A DNA stretch of 64,000 nt from JAFALK01 sp036500605 (GTDB taxonomy: Bacteria; Pseudomonadota; Gammaproteobacteria; Burkholderiales; Burkholderiaceae_C): assembly GCA_036500605.1 (NCBI GenBank), contig DASYBU010000005.1, positions 1 to 64,000 of the forward strand, in the 5' to 3' direction. Shown one piece after another: positions 1 to 8,544 of this stretch. The translations under genes and the position numbers were made by a program. Numbering within the stretch: the stretch's first letter is position 1; each line of letters begins with the position of its first letter. Under the pieces are notes generated by a model, which worked only from the letters and a program-made list of their open reading frames with translations, had not been told where the DNA came from and searched no databases.

Positions 1-1
1 G

Positions 2-211
2 ATGGAGCGCTTCTTCTTGAGCCTCAAGACAGAGCGGGTCTGGCAGCGCGACTACGCCAACCACGCCGAGGCCATGACGGACATCGCCGACTACATCGTG
101 GGCTTCTACAACAGCGTGCGGCTGCACTCCAAACTGGGCAACCTGCCACCCAATGCCTTCGAGCAGCAATCGGCAATCAAACAACCTATCGGTGTGTCCG
201 AAAAAACTTGA
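2..211 (+). mobile_element. IS3-family transposase OrfB, C-terminal fragment cut by the window edge
   Basis: This is the last 69 residues of an IS3-family DDE transposase (OrfB, integrase-like rve core). The start MERFFLSLKTE, the FYNSVRLHSKLGN segment and the closing PNAFEQ are the usual signature of the OrfB tail, where the final catalytic Glu region precedes the YN.xRxH motif. The ATG at position 2 is probably internal, because full OrfB proteins are about 280 residues and the reading frame continues off the left edge. The sequence just after the stop (about 193-219, ending in CAGCACA) could be the right terminal inverted repeat of the element, but the left end is outside the window so this cannot be verified. 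Confidence 0.85.
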
Positions 212-432
212 CCAGCACACAATTCCAGCTTGTCGCGGACATCAAGGAGCTCCCATCTCACTAGGGGCACCTTGCACGTAAGGTCGTTGCCGCCATCGTC
301 AATGATGGGCTGACACGCTGCTCCGCGATTGCTCATCGTACGGGCGTGCCAGCCAAGCGGCGCTATCCTCGCTGCCTTGCAGCGGCACGCTTGCTGCGTC
401 GGTCTATGTCATTCGGCCTGGAGGATTGCAGA

Positions 433-558
433 ATGCTTCACCAGTTCAAGAAGGGCTTTCGCATTGGTTTTGCAGAAGGCGCTGCAGTCTATCTGCGTCC
501 CTTCGCGGCTCTCGGCGCGAACTTTCTCGCGCTGATGAAGCGGTGGCTACGCGGCTAA
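433..558 (+). CDS. possible 41-residue basic small protein
   Basis: This is a 41-codon reading frame starting MLHQFKKGFRIGFAEG and ending FLALMKRWLRG. It is preceded by a good Shine-Dalgarno GGAGG at 420-424 with 8 nt spacing, which is the main reason to list it. The peptide is basic and amphipathic with a short hydrophobic middle, so it might sit at the membrane. I do not recognise a family. It lies alone in a gene-poor stretch beside an IS fragment, so it could be a relic or a chance ORF. Confidence 0.35.
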   Translation: MLHQFKKGFRIGFAEGAAVYLRPFAALGANFLALMKRWLRG

Positions 559-1000
559 AAATCTACAACTTGTAGACCGTCTTCATCTGGCCGGCGTCAA
601 TTGCCGTACGAGTGTTGTCGTGCGAGGCTGTCGGGGGGGCAATGGTCAAAAGTGTGTGGCTTCGGTCAATTTGCATGGCAGTCTTCAACTCTGCCTGTGA
701 ACGGAATCGGGGGTCATAAGTCAAGGTGACTGGTTGCAGTCAGAATCCGCATAGATCATCTCGACGAATCTTCTTTCTCTAGTGCCGAGCGACGCCCTTA
801 GCACCACGTGTTCGACGAACCTTGACGAGGTTGTCGTCCCTTTGCGAATCATGGGCTTAGGCCACTTTCGATCGACGAACCTTATTTGCTCCAGTCATGC
901 TAACTTGACGTCGGCTGACAATTGATTTGGAGGGCCGGAACGCCGACGGCGATACGGCTCGGTCAGCGCGATCGCTAGCTGCGCGATGCCGAACGTAGCG
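559..1000. other. intergenic stretch with three 12-bp direct repeats
   Basis: No gene is evident in these 442 bases. The motif TCGACGAAYCTT occurs three times in the same orientation, at 761-772, 812-823 and 872-883, at intervals of 51 and 60 bp. The region lies between the IS fragment and the 3' end of the Crp-family gene, and its base composition looks lower in GC than the flanking genes. I see no convincing promoter. Confidence 0.5.
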
Positions 1001-1762
1001 TCAAGCGCTGCTGGCCGGGTTGTGGCTCTGCCCAAATTCCTTGAGCGCAGGCACGTCGAGCACCGTGATGGTTGAGTAGCCATGCCGGATCAGGTGGGTC
1101 TGTTCAAGCTGCTGAATCGCGAAGTTGATGCGTTGGCGAGAGACCCCAAGCCAATCGCCCAGATCGCTCTGCGCAATCCGGATGTTGAGCTCCACAACGC
1201 CGTCCATTTCGGGGACCCCGTACAGGTCGATCAGCATGTGCAGCAGATTGGCCAAGCGCACCTGCACCGGCAACGACGGGTCGGCTGAAAGACGGTCGTA
1301 CAGCAGCCGGTTGCGAAATAGCGCCTGGCGCTCGAAGGCCCGAACCAGGTCGTGATGCTGATCGCGTAAACGCCGCACCTTGTCCCCCGGCACCACCAGC
1401 AGGCAAGTCTGCTGGCGCGCGCGCCATGTGTGCATCTGGTTCTGGCCATCGACGATGGACATCAGCCCGATGACATCGCCCGGCTGCAGAAATCCGAGCA
1501 GGTGCCGATTGCCGTCGGCGCGAATCAGGCTGATCTCGAGCGAGCCCTCCAGGATCACGCACATATTGTCGAAGGGCTCGTTCTGCGCAACGAGTTGCTC
1601 GTCGCGCCCCAGCATGCGGCGATAGCCCGCTGACACCAGCGCATCGATGGTTTCACTGCTGCAGTCGCGGAATCCCAAGACCCGTTGAAGCAATTCACGA
1701 GCCACGGCCTCATGGTCCGTTAATGGAATTGTCCGGGACCGGACAGATTGTGTTGTCGCCAC
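1001..1762 (-). CDS. Crp/Fnr-family transcriptional regulator
   Basis: This 253-residue protein has the two-domain Crp/Fnr layout: an N-terminal cyclic-nucleotide-binding-like beta barrel (roughly residues 45-140, with the segment GFLQPGDVIGL typical of the jelly roll) and a C-terminal winged helix (roughly 170-235, recognition helix around LGVSRQRINFAIQQL). It has no N-terminal cysteine cluster, so it is not an Fe-S type Fnr; the effector cannot be predicted. Translation appears to begin at a GTG at 1762 with AAAGG about 9 nt upstream. It is divergent from the sulfatase operon with 138 bp between starts, so control of that operon is a reasonable inference. Confidence 0.85.
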   Translation of the reverse strand: MATTQSVRSRTIPLTDHEAVARELLQRVLGFRDCSSETIDALVSAGYRRMLGRDEQLVAQNEPFDNMCVILEGSLEISLIRADGNRHLLGFLQPGDVIGLMSIVDGQNQMHTWRARQQTCLLVVPGDKVRRLRDQHHDLVRAFERQALFRNRLLYDRLSADPSLPVQVRLANLLHMLIDLYGVPEMDGVVELNIRIAQSDLGDWLGVSRQRINFAIQQLEQTHLIRHGYSTITVLDVPALKEFGQSHNPASSA

Positions 1763-1900
1763 TGTCTAACCTTTGCGCAAGAGACATCACCGAGGACTGT
1801 CGGCGCGCGACGTACTGAAGCTCAGCGCGGCACCGCCTTGATTCGACTAACGGAGAGGACCGGCCCCGAGCGCTCGCTACGGGCCCCCAGAGCAACACCC

Positions 1901-4195
1901 ATGAGCACAAACAACAGCAATCCGACCTCGGATTTTAAAGGCCATATCGAGCGCCTCATCAAGGACTCCGAACCCTCGTGGCCGCAGACCCCGGCCGAGC
2001 GCGTGCATGGCAAGCCCAATGTCGTGATCGTCTACCTCGACGACCTGGGATTTTCCGATTTCGGCTGCCATGGCGGCGAGATTGCAACGCCCCATATCGA
2101 CGCCCTGGCCGCCGGTGGCCTGCGCTTCATGAACTACACGACGGTGCCGATGTGTTCGCCAGCTCGCGCGGCGCTGTTGACGGGCAAGAATCCGCACTCG
2201 GTTGGCTGCGGCTGGATCTCGCACGCCAACCCCGGCTATCCCGGCTACCGTAGTGAGATCTCCGGCGACGCACCGACCCTCGCCGAAATCCTTGGCACCG
2301 AGGGCTACAGCACGATGATGGTCGGCAAGTGGCACAACACCTGGAGCCACAACGTGCATGAGGCCGGTGACAAGCAATCCTGGCCGACGCAACGCGGCTT
2401 CCAGAAGTTCTACGGTTTCATGGACGCCGAGACCAGCTACTTCCAGCCCGAGCGCGTCTACGAAGGCAACAACCCGGTTGAAGTTGAGAGCTACCCGGAC
2501 GACCACTTCGTCACCGACGACTGGACCAGCCGTGCGCTGGGCTGGCTCAAGGAGCATCATGCGAGCGAGCCCAACCATCCCTTCTTCCTCTACACCGCCT
2601 TCAATGCGCCGCACATGCCCATCCAGTGCAAGCCGCAGGACAGCGCGAAGTACCGCGGTCGCTACAAGGCCGGATGGGACGTGATCCGCGAGGAACGCTT
2701 TCAGCGCCAGCGCGAACTGGGCTTGATCGATGAGCGCCATCGCCTCGGGCAACTGCCGCCTGGCGTGCCGGCCTGGGACAGCCTGCCGCCCGATAAGCAG
2801 GAGCTGTTTCAGCGCTACATGGAGATCTACGCCGGTCTGGTGGACAACATCGACCAGAACGTTGGCCGCATCGTTGACTTCCTACGCCAGTCGGGCCAGC
2901 TGGACAACACCATCATTCTGATCAGCTCCGACAACGGCGCCAACGCCATCGGCGGTCTGGACGGCACGCCCAACTACCTTGAACAGCGCGAGGGCCGTCC
3001 GCCCAGCATCGAGCAGGCCATGGCTCTGGCGCGCGATGGCATGCTCGGCGGTGACCAGTCCATGGCTGCCTATCCGGCCGGCTGGGCGCAGGTTTCCAAC
3101 GCCCCATTCCGCTACTTCAAGCGCACGCCGCTGAACGGGGGGATCCGCGTGCCCTTCGTGGCGCACTGGCCCGAAAAAATCAAGCAAGCTGGCGCGATCC
3201 GCCGCGAGTGGATCCACGTGACGGACGTGACTCCGACCCTGCTGGAGCTGCTGGACATTCCTCATCCGGACGGCCTCAACGGCCACACCACGCGCAAGCC
3301 CGACGGCGTGAGTTTCGCTGCGATGCTGAACGACGCCGAAGCCCAGACGCAGCGCAGCCAGCAGCACTACGAACTGGAAGCCAATCGCGCCTACATCGAC
3401 GGCACCTGGAAGATCGTCTCGCTGCAGCCGCGCGGCGGCAAGATCGAGACGCTGGACAACTGGATGCTTTTCGACCTGGCCGCGGATCCCTGCGAGACCA
3501 CCGATCTGGCCGCCCAGCATCCCGATCGCGTGGCCGAAATGGTGCAGCGATTCGATGTCGAGGCCTGGGACAACTTCGTCTATCCGCTCGACAACCGCGC
3601 GCTCGAACGGGCGCTCACCATCCCGCCCTTCCTGAAGGAAAGTGTCAACACGCCGCGCACTTTTTATGCCGGCGTGCCGACCGTTTCGCGCGCCGTCGTG
3701 TCGCCGCTGATCGTGGATCGCAACTTCAGCATCAGCAGCCATTTCGACTGGCAACCGGGGCAACAGGGCGTGATCTTCGCCATCGGCGAGGTCTTCGTCG
3801 GCCTGGTGCTCTACGTGATGAACGACATGCTGCATTTCACCTGGCACCGCTGGATGGCGCCCATCGAGCTGCCGCCGGTGCGCCTCCTGCCGGGCGCTCA
3901 GGCCGTGGAGCTGGAATACCGCGCCCTGGGGCAGCGCAAGGGCGAGGGCCGCCTGCTGGTAAACGGCGTAGAGGTGGTGCCCAGCACAGACCTGTCGCCC
4001 ACCATCATCGGCGTGCATGTGGAAGGCGTGGACATCGGACTGGACCGCCGCCAGCGCGTTTCCAATCGCTATGCCGCCCACGGCAGTTTCAAGTACCAGG
4101 GCCAGATCGACCGCGTCGTCATCACGCCGGGTGCGCAGGCGCCCGGCAGCCTCTCGAACATGATCGAGTCGGAGATGCATCGCCTGCGCGATTGA
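1901..4195 (+). CDS. sulfatase (arylsulfatase type I), cysteine-type formylglycine enzyme
   Basis: The 764-residue protein hydrolyses a sulfate ester to an alcohol and sulfate. The catalytic motif CSPARAALLTG begins at residue 85; Cys85 would be converted to formylglycine by a maturase not seen in this window. The metal-binding Asp pair (YLDDLGFSDFG, residues 45-55) and the later SSDNGANAIGG segment are present. I chose the ATG at 1901 because it sits just before the conserved region; an upstream ATG at 1748 would overlap the divergent regulator. At 764 residues it is longer than classical AtsA (about 530) and carries a beta-rich C-terminal domain from about residue 560, as in the long arylsulfatase subgroup. 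No signal peptide is seen, so it is probably cytoplasmic. First gene of an operon with the next two. Confidence 0.9.
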   Translation: MSTNNSNPTSDFKGHIERLIKDSEPSWPQTPAERVHGKPNVVIVYLDDLGFSDFGCHGGEIATPHIDALAAGGLRFMNYTTVPMCSPARAALLTGKNPHSVGCGWISHANPGYPGYRSEISGDAPTLAEILGTEGYSTMMVGKWHNTWSHNVHEAGDKQSWPTQRGFQKFYGFMDAETSYFQPERVYEGNNPVEVESYPDDHFVTDDWTSRALGWLKEHHASEPNHPFFLYTAFNAPHMPIQCKPQDSAKYRGRYKAGWDVIREERFQRQRELGLIDERHRLGQLPPGVPAWDSLPPDKQELFQRYMEIYAGLVDNIDQNVGRIVDFLRQSGQLDNTIILISSDNGANAIGGLDGTPNYLEQREGRPPSIEQAMALARDGMLGGDQSMAAYPAGWAQVSNAPFRYFKRTPLNGGIRVPFVAHWPEKIKQAGAIRREWIHVTDVTPTLLELLDIPHPDGLNGHTTRKPDGVSFAAMLNDAEAQTQRSQQHYELEANRAYIDGTWKIVSLQPRGGKIETLDNWMLFDLAADPCETTDLAAQHPDRVAEMVQRFDVEAWDNFVYPLDNRALERALTIPPFLKESVNTPRTFYAGVPTVSRAVVSPLIVDRNFSISSHFDWQPGQQGVIFAIGEVFVGLVLYVMNDMLHFTWHRWMAPIELPPVRLLPGAQAVELEYRALGQRKGEGRLLVNGVEVVPSTDLSPTIIGVHVEGVDIGLDRRQRVSNRYAAHGSFKYQGQIDRVVITPGAQAPGSLSNMIESEMHRLRD

Positions 4196-4210
4196 GGTCC
4201 GGATCACGCA

Positions 4211-5860
4211 ATGGACAGCTTTGATTTCATCGTCATCGGCGCCGGCTCTGCCGGTGCCGCCGTGGCCGCACGCCTGAGCGAGAGCGGCCGTCACAGCGTG
4301 CTGCTGCTCGAACCTGGCGGCGTCACCAACACCTTCAACCACCGCATGCCGCTGGGCGTGGCCAACCTGGTCTACGACCCCCGGTACGCCTACACCTACG
4401 ACAGCGGCCCGGAGCAGAGCCTGGGGGGCTACAAGGTCTACTCACCGCGCGGCTACGGCCTGGGCGGCAGTTCGGCGATCAACGGCATGCTGTGGACACG
4501 CGGCAGTCGCCACGGCTACGACAGCTGGCGCGACGCGGGCCTGACCGGCTGGGGCTGGGACGATGTGCTGCCGTTCTTCGAGAAGATGGAGCGCTTTGAT
4601 GAGGGCGGCACCGGTCGCGGCAAGAGCGGGGCCATGCGCATCAATTGGTCGCCGAGGAACGCTCTGGGCGATGCGTTTCTGGCGGCCTGCGAACAGGCCG
4701 GCCATGCGGCGGTGGCCGACTACAACACCGGCAACGTCGAGGGCTTCAGCTATCTGCAGACCAACACCCACCAAGGCCGGCGCTGCAGCACCTTCGATGC
4801 CTACCTGAAACCGAATCTGCACCGTGGCAACCTGACCGTGCTGACCGGTGCCGCCGTCACCGAGCTGGTCTTCGAGGGCTCGCGCGTGACCGGAGTGAAG
4901 TACCAGCTCAGCGACGCCGCGAAGGGCAGCCACGCGGCGCATTTTCACCCCGAGGCCGCGAAGGCGACCCAGGCCCGCTGCGAGGTCATCCTGTGCGCCG
5001 GGGCCTATCACAGCCCCGCGCTGCTGGAGCGTTCGGGCATCGGCCAGGCCGAGGTCTGCGCGCGGCTGGGCGTGGCGCTGCACCATGCCTTGCCAGCCTT
5101 GGGCGAGCATCTGCGCGACCACCTGCGCAGCTGCACCAGCTACGAAACCACGGGCGCCTTGACCGTGAACGACATCGTTCACAAGCTCAGCGCCAAGCTG
5201 CGTGCTGGCGCCCAATACTTCACCCGGCGCAGCGGCTGGCTGGCGACGGCCACCATGAGCACACAGCTCTGCATGCGGGCCCTGCCGGACAGTCCCGACG
5301 CCGATCTCAAGTTGCAGCTGAACGCCATTTCGAACGACTTCTCCACGCAGGGTTTGAGCCACTATCCGATCCCGCGCTACAGCGGCATCTCGCTGCTGAA
5401 TCTGGCGATCCATGCCCGCTCTGAAGGCCACTGCCATGCCCGAAGCATGGACCCCTGGCAGCAGCCCGACATCGTCACCAACTTCCTTGCAGATCCCTAC
5501 GACCAGGCGCTTGCCGTGGCGGGCCTGCGCGCTGCGCGCAAGCTGGCCGGACAGCCCGCCCTGGCCCGCTACATCGTGCGGGAAGCCTTCCCCGGCGCCG
5601 ATGTGCGCAGCGACGCGGAGCTGCTGGACTACGCCAAGGGCACCGGCCTGACGGTCTATCACCCGATAGCCACCTGCCGCATGGGCCGGGACGCCAGCAC
5701 CAGCGTGGTCGACGAGCAGCTGCGCGTGCATGGCCTGCAGGGCCTGCGCATTGCTGACGCCTCAGTGATGCCGACGCTGCCGGCCTCCAACACCAACGCC
5801 CCTTCCATCATGATCGGCGAGCGTGCGGCCCAATGGGCCCTCGCTGCTGCTGCTGCATAG
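4211..5860 (+). CDS. GMC-family FAD oxidoreductase (choline dehydrogenase-like)
   Basis: This 549-residue flavoprotein oxidises an alcohol to an aldehyde. The N-terminal dinucleotide motif GAGSAGAAVAARLSE (from residue 11) and the GMC signature GYGLGGSSAINGMLW (about residue 80) are clear. Near the C-terminus the segment YHPIATCRMG supplies the catalytic His, and SNTNAPSIMIGE gives the second active-site position, Asn here, as in many choline-dehydrogenase relatives. It begins 15 bp after the sulfatase stop and is followed 29 bp later by an aldehyde dehydrogenase, which suggests it oxidises the alcohol released by the sulfatase. The substrate is not known; BetA-like naming would be over-reaching. 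Confidence 0.88.
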   Translation: MDSFDFIVIGAGSAGAAVAARLSESGRHSVLLLEPGGVTNTFNHRMPLGVANLVYDPRYAYTYDSGPEQSLGGYKVYSPRGYGLGGSSAINGMLWTRGSRHGYDSWRDAGLTGWGWDDVLPFFEKMERFDEGGTGRGKSGAMRINWSPRNALGDAFLAACEQAGHAAVADYNTGNVEGFSYLQTNTHQGRRCSTFDAYLKPNLHRGNLTVLTGAAVTELVFEGSRVTGVKYQLSDAAKGSHAAHFHPEAAKATQARCEVILCAGAYHSPALLERSGIGQAEVCARLGVALHHALPALGEHLRDHLRSCTSYETTGALTVNDIVHKLSAKLRAGAQYFTRRSGWLATATMSTQLCMRALPDSPDADLKLQLNAISNDFSTQGLSHYPIPRYSGISLLNLAIHARSEGHCHARSMDPWQQPDIVTNFLADPYDQALAVAGLRAARKLAGQPALARYIVREAFPGADVRSDAELLDYAKGTGLTVYHPIATCRMGRDASTSVVDEQLRVHGLQGLRIADASVMPTLPASNTNAPSIMIGERAAQWALAAAAA

Positions 5861-5889
5861 ACACACAGACAGTTTCCAAGGAGTCTCAC

Positions 5890-7359
5890 ATGAGCCAGTT
5901 TTCCGAGAGCGTGTTGCAGCGCCCCCATCAATACATCGACGGCCAATGGGTTGCCAGCGCCAATACCGCGCGCCATCCCATCATCAACCCCGCCACTGAA
6001 CAGCCCCTGGGCTGGGCCGCACTGGGCGACGCGGCCGATGTCCATCGCGCAGTGGCCGCGGCCAAGAGAGCCTGGCCAGCCTGGGCAGGCCTGCCGCGCG
6101 CCGAGCGCGCACAGTGGCTGGCCAGGCTGGCCGGTGCGCTGAAGCCCCGCATCGAACTGATCGCGGCGCTGGAGTCGGCCGAGATGGGCTGCCCGATCAG
6201 CTTCTCCATGCAGGCGCAGGCGCAGTTGCCGGTCATGATCATGGCGTCCTATGCCGAAATGATTGCCACGCCGGAGCCGGTGGAGCGCATCGGCAACTCG
6301 CGCGTCGTGCGGGAGCCGGTCGGCGTGGTGGCTGCCATCACGGCGTGGAACTATCCGCTGATGCTGCTGATCGGCAAGATCGCACCGGCTCTAGCCGCCG
6401 GCTGCACGGTGGTGGCCAAGCCCAGCGAAGTCACGCCGCTCACCAGTTTCGTGGTGGCCGATGCGATAGCCGAGATCGGCTTCCCGGCCGGCGTGTTCAA
6501 TCTGATCAATGGCACCGGCATCGAGGTTGGCGAGGCACTGGTGAGCCATCCCGATATCGACATGGTTTCCTATACCGGGTCCACCGGCACCGGGCGGCGA
6601 ATCATGGCCGCGGCCTCTGCCACGGTTAAGAAGCTCGCACTCGAACTTGGCGGCAAGTCGGCCAGCGTGGTGCTGGACGACGCGCCGCTGGAGCGAGCCG
6701 TGCGAGCGTCCATGCAAGCCGGCTTCCTCAATGCCGGGCAAACCTGCATCGCCTTGTCGCGCTTGATCGTGCCGGCCCATCTTCATGCGCAGGCCATCGA
6801 GATCGCCGTGGATGAAGCGGGCAAGTACAGGCTGGGCGACCCCATGGACAAGACCACGACCATGGGCCCGATGGCGTTTGCTGCGCATCGCGATCGCGTG
6901 CGCGAATTCATCCGCACGGCCGAAGCCGAAGGCGCACGCAAGGTCTGCGGCGGCGCGGCGCAACCCGAGCATTTGCCCACGGGCTACTTCGTCAAGCCGA
7001 CGGTGTTCGCCCAAGTGGATCCACAGTCCACGCTGGCACAACAGGAAGTGTTCGGCCCGGTGCTGTCCCTGATCAGCGCGGAGAGCGAAGACCAGGCCAT
7101 CGACATCGCCAATGGCACCATCTATGGCCTCAACGGGGCGGTCTGGGCGGGTGATCTCGACCATGCCGTTCGCGTGGGTCGCCGCATGCGCTGCGGCAAG
7201 GTGGACATCAACGGCGGCGGCTTCAACTTCAACGCGCCGGCCGGCGGCTTCAAGCAGTCCGGCATCGGGCGCGAGCGGGGCCACTACGGCCTTGAGGAGT
7301 ACTACGAGGTCAAGGCGCTTCAGTTCAACAACGAAGAGATCGCCATCCAGGCACCCTGA
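5890..7359 (+). CDS. NAD(P)-dependent aldehyde dehydrogenase
   Basis: A complete 489-residue aldehyde dehydrogenase. The oxyanion-hole Asn is in TAWNYP (N154), the general base Glu in LELGGKS (E252) and the catalytic Cys in NAGQTCIALS (C286). AAGGAG at 5878-5883 fixes the start at 5890, not further upstream. It oxidises an aldehyde to the carboxylic acid and is the third step of the sulfatase/GMC/ALDH operon. Its 3' end overlaps the convergent CoA-transferase gene by 35 bp, so no terminator lies between them. It most resembles the betaine-aldehyde/vanillin-type dehydrogenases, but specificity cannot be read from sequence alone. Confidence 0.92.
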   Translation: MSQFSESVLQRPHQYIDGQWVASANTARHPIINPATEQPLGWAALGDAADVHRAVAAAKRAWPAWAGLPRAERAQWLARLAGALKPRIELIAALESAEMGCPISFSMQAQAQLPVMIMASYAEMIATPEPVERIGNSRVVREPVGVVAAITAWNYPLMLLIGKIAPALAAGCTVVAKPSEVTPLTSFVVADAIAEIGFPAGVFNLINGTGIEVGEALVSHPDIDMVSYTGSTGTGRRIMAAASATVKKLALELGGKSASVVLDDAPLERAVRASMQAGFLNAGQTCIALSRLIVPAHLHAQAIEIAVDEAGKYRLGDPMDKTTTMGPMAFAAHRDRVREFIRTAEAEGARKVCGGAAQPEHLPTGYFVKPTVFAQVDPQSTLAQQEVFGPVLSLISAESEDQAIDIANGTIYGLNGAVWAGDLDHAVRVGRRMRCGKVDINGGGFNFNAPAGGFKQSGIGRERGHYGLEEYYEVKALQFNNEEIAIQAP

Positions 7360-8500
7360 CCAGAAGCGGCCCTCCGGGCTGCTCAGGCGCGGACGCCCAA
7401 CTGGGCTGGGCCGCACCGCCGTAAAGCGTCTTGGCACGAAAGCCCAGCCCGGGCGCCATGACGGGCGTCTCGCCGGCCAGCGTCCAGGGCAAGATCATCT
7501 GGCGCTGGATGGACTCCTTCACCGCTTCACCGAGATCCCGAACCCGCGCGGCCGCGACACCACCGCGGTTGAGCCGCTCTTCAAGCTCGACCGCCGAGGC
7601 CTCGCGCGCCACTTCGGCGAACAGCTGCCGAATCTCGTTCGTGTGCTGCGGACTGACGAAGCCACCGGTCTCGTTGGCCAGCAGGGGTTCGACTTGGGCG
7701 CCCACCCCGAGGAGGCCCGCGAGCTTTCTCAGCTGAACCGGCGTGTTTGCACCGATGGCCAGCAGGCCGTCGGCGCAGGTGAGCGTATCGGCGGCCGGGC
7801 TGCCGGAGTAGCCGAGATTGCCGCGACGCACTGGCGCCTGGCCACTCGCCATCGTCTCGACCACCATCGGGTACATGGTGTGCATGGCAGAAGCCATCAT
7901 CGACACATCGAGCGATTCGCCGAGGCCGGTCAGGTCACGCCGCCGCAGCGCGGCCAGAATCGCGAAGGCCGCGATGATGCCGGTCACCGAGTCGACCACC
8001 GGAAATCCGACCTTGACAGGCGCCTCACCCGCCTGGCCCGACATCAAGCTCATGCCAGACGCGGCCTGCACGACGTGGTCGTAGGCCGCGCGATCGGCCC
8101 ACTCTCCATCGCCGCCGTAGCCGCTGATGCTGCAGTGAACGATGCCGGAATTCAATTCCCGCACATGAGGCTCGGCCAGTCCGTAGCGGGCCAGCACGCC
8201 GGGGCGCATGTTGTCGACCATCACGTCAGCCGTGCTCGCAATGGCGCGGGCAGTGGCGAGATCGTCCGGGTCGGCGAGATCCAGCTTGAGGATTTCCTTG
8301 CCGCCGTTGATGGCGGCGAAGGAGCGGGGATTCGAGCGCATCGAATCCCCGCCCTTCGGATTCTCAATCTTGATCACTCGCGCGCCGAGTGCAGCGAGAT
8401 GGAAAGTCGCGAAGGGACCCGCGATCACATGGGAAAAGTCGAGCACCGTGATGCCGTGCAGCGGCAAGGTCGAAGCGGGCAGCTTGGAAGAGGTAGGCAT
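7325..8500 (-). CDS. CaiB/BaiF family (class III) CoA transferase
   Basis: About 391 residues. The N-terminal GITVLDFSHVIAGPFA and the following LGARVIKIENPKGGD are hallmarks of class III CoA transferases, and the Asp in FPVVDSVTG matches the position of the catalytic Asp that forms the glutamyl/aspartyl-CoA mixed anhydride. It moves CoA from a donor to a carboxylic acid. ATG codons at 8500 and 8512 are both possible; neither has a strong ribosome site. It lies 44 bp downstream of an MFS transporter on the same strand and converges on the aldehyde dehydrogenase, so it may activate the acid made by that operon (inference). Confidence 0.9.
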   Translation of the reverse strand: MPTSSKLPASTLPLHGITVLDFSHVIAGPFATFHLAALGARVIKIENPKGGDSMRSNPRSFAAINGGKEILKLDLADPDDLATARAIASTADVMVDNMRPGVLARYGLAEPHVRELNSGIVHCSISGYGGDGEWADRAAYDHVVQAASGMSLMSGQAGEAPVKVGFPVVDSVTGIIAAFAILAALRRRDLTGLGESLDVSMMASAMHTMYPMVVETMASGQAPVRRGNLGYSGSPAADTLTCADGLLAIGANTPVQLRKLAGLLGVGAQVEPLLANETGGFVSPQHTNEIRQLFAEVAREASAVELEERLNRGGVAAARVRDLGEAVKESIQRQMILPWTLAGETPVMAPGLGFRAKTLYGGAAQPSWASAPEQPGGPLLVRVPGWRSLRC

Positions 8501-8544
8501 GAGAGGTTCCATCGAGTTGACTGAGTGGCGGCTGAGCGGTGGCC

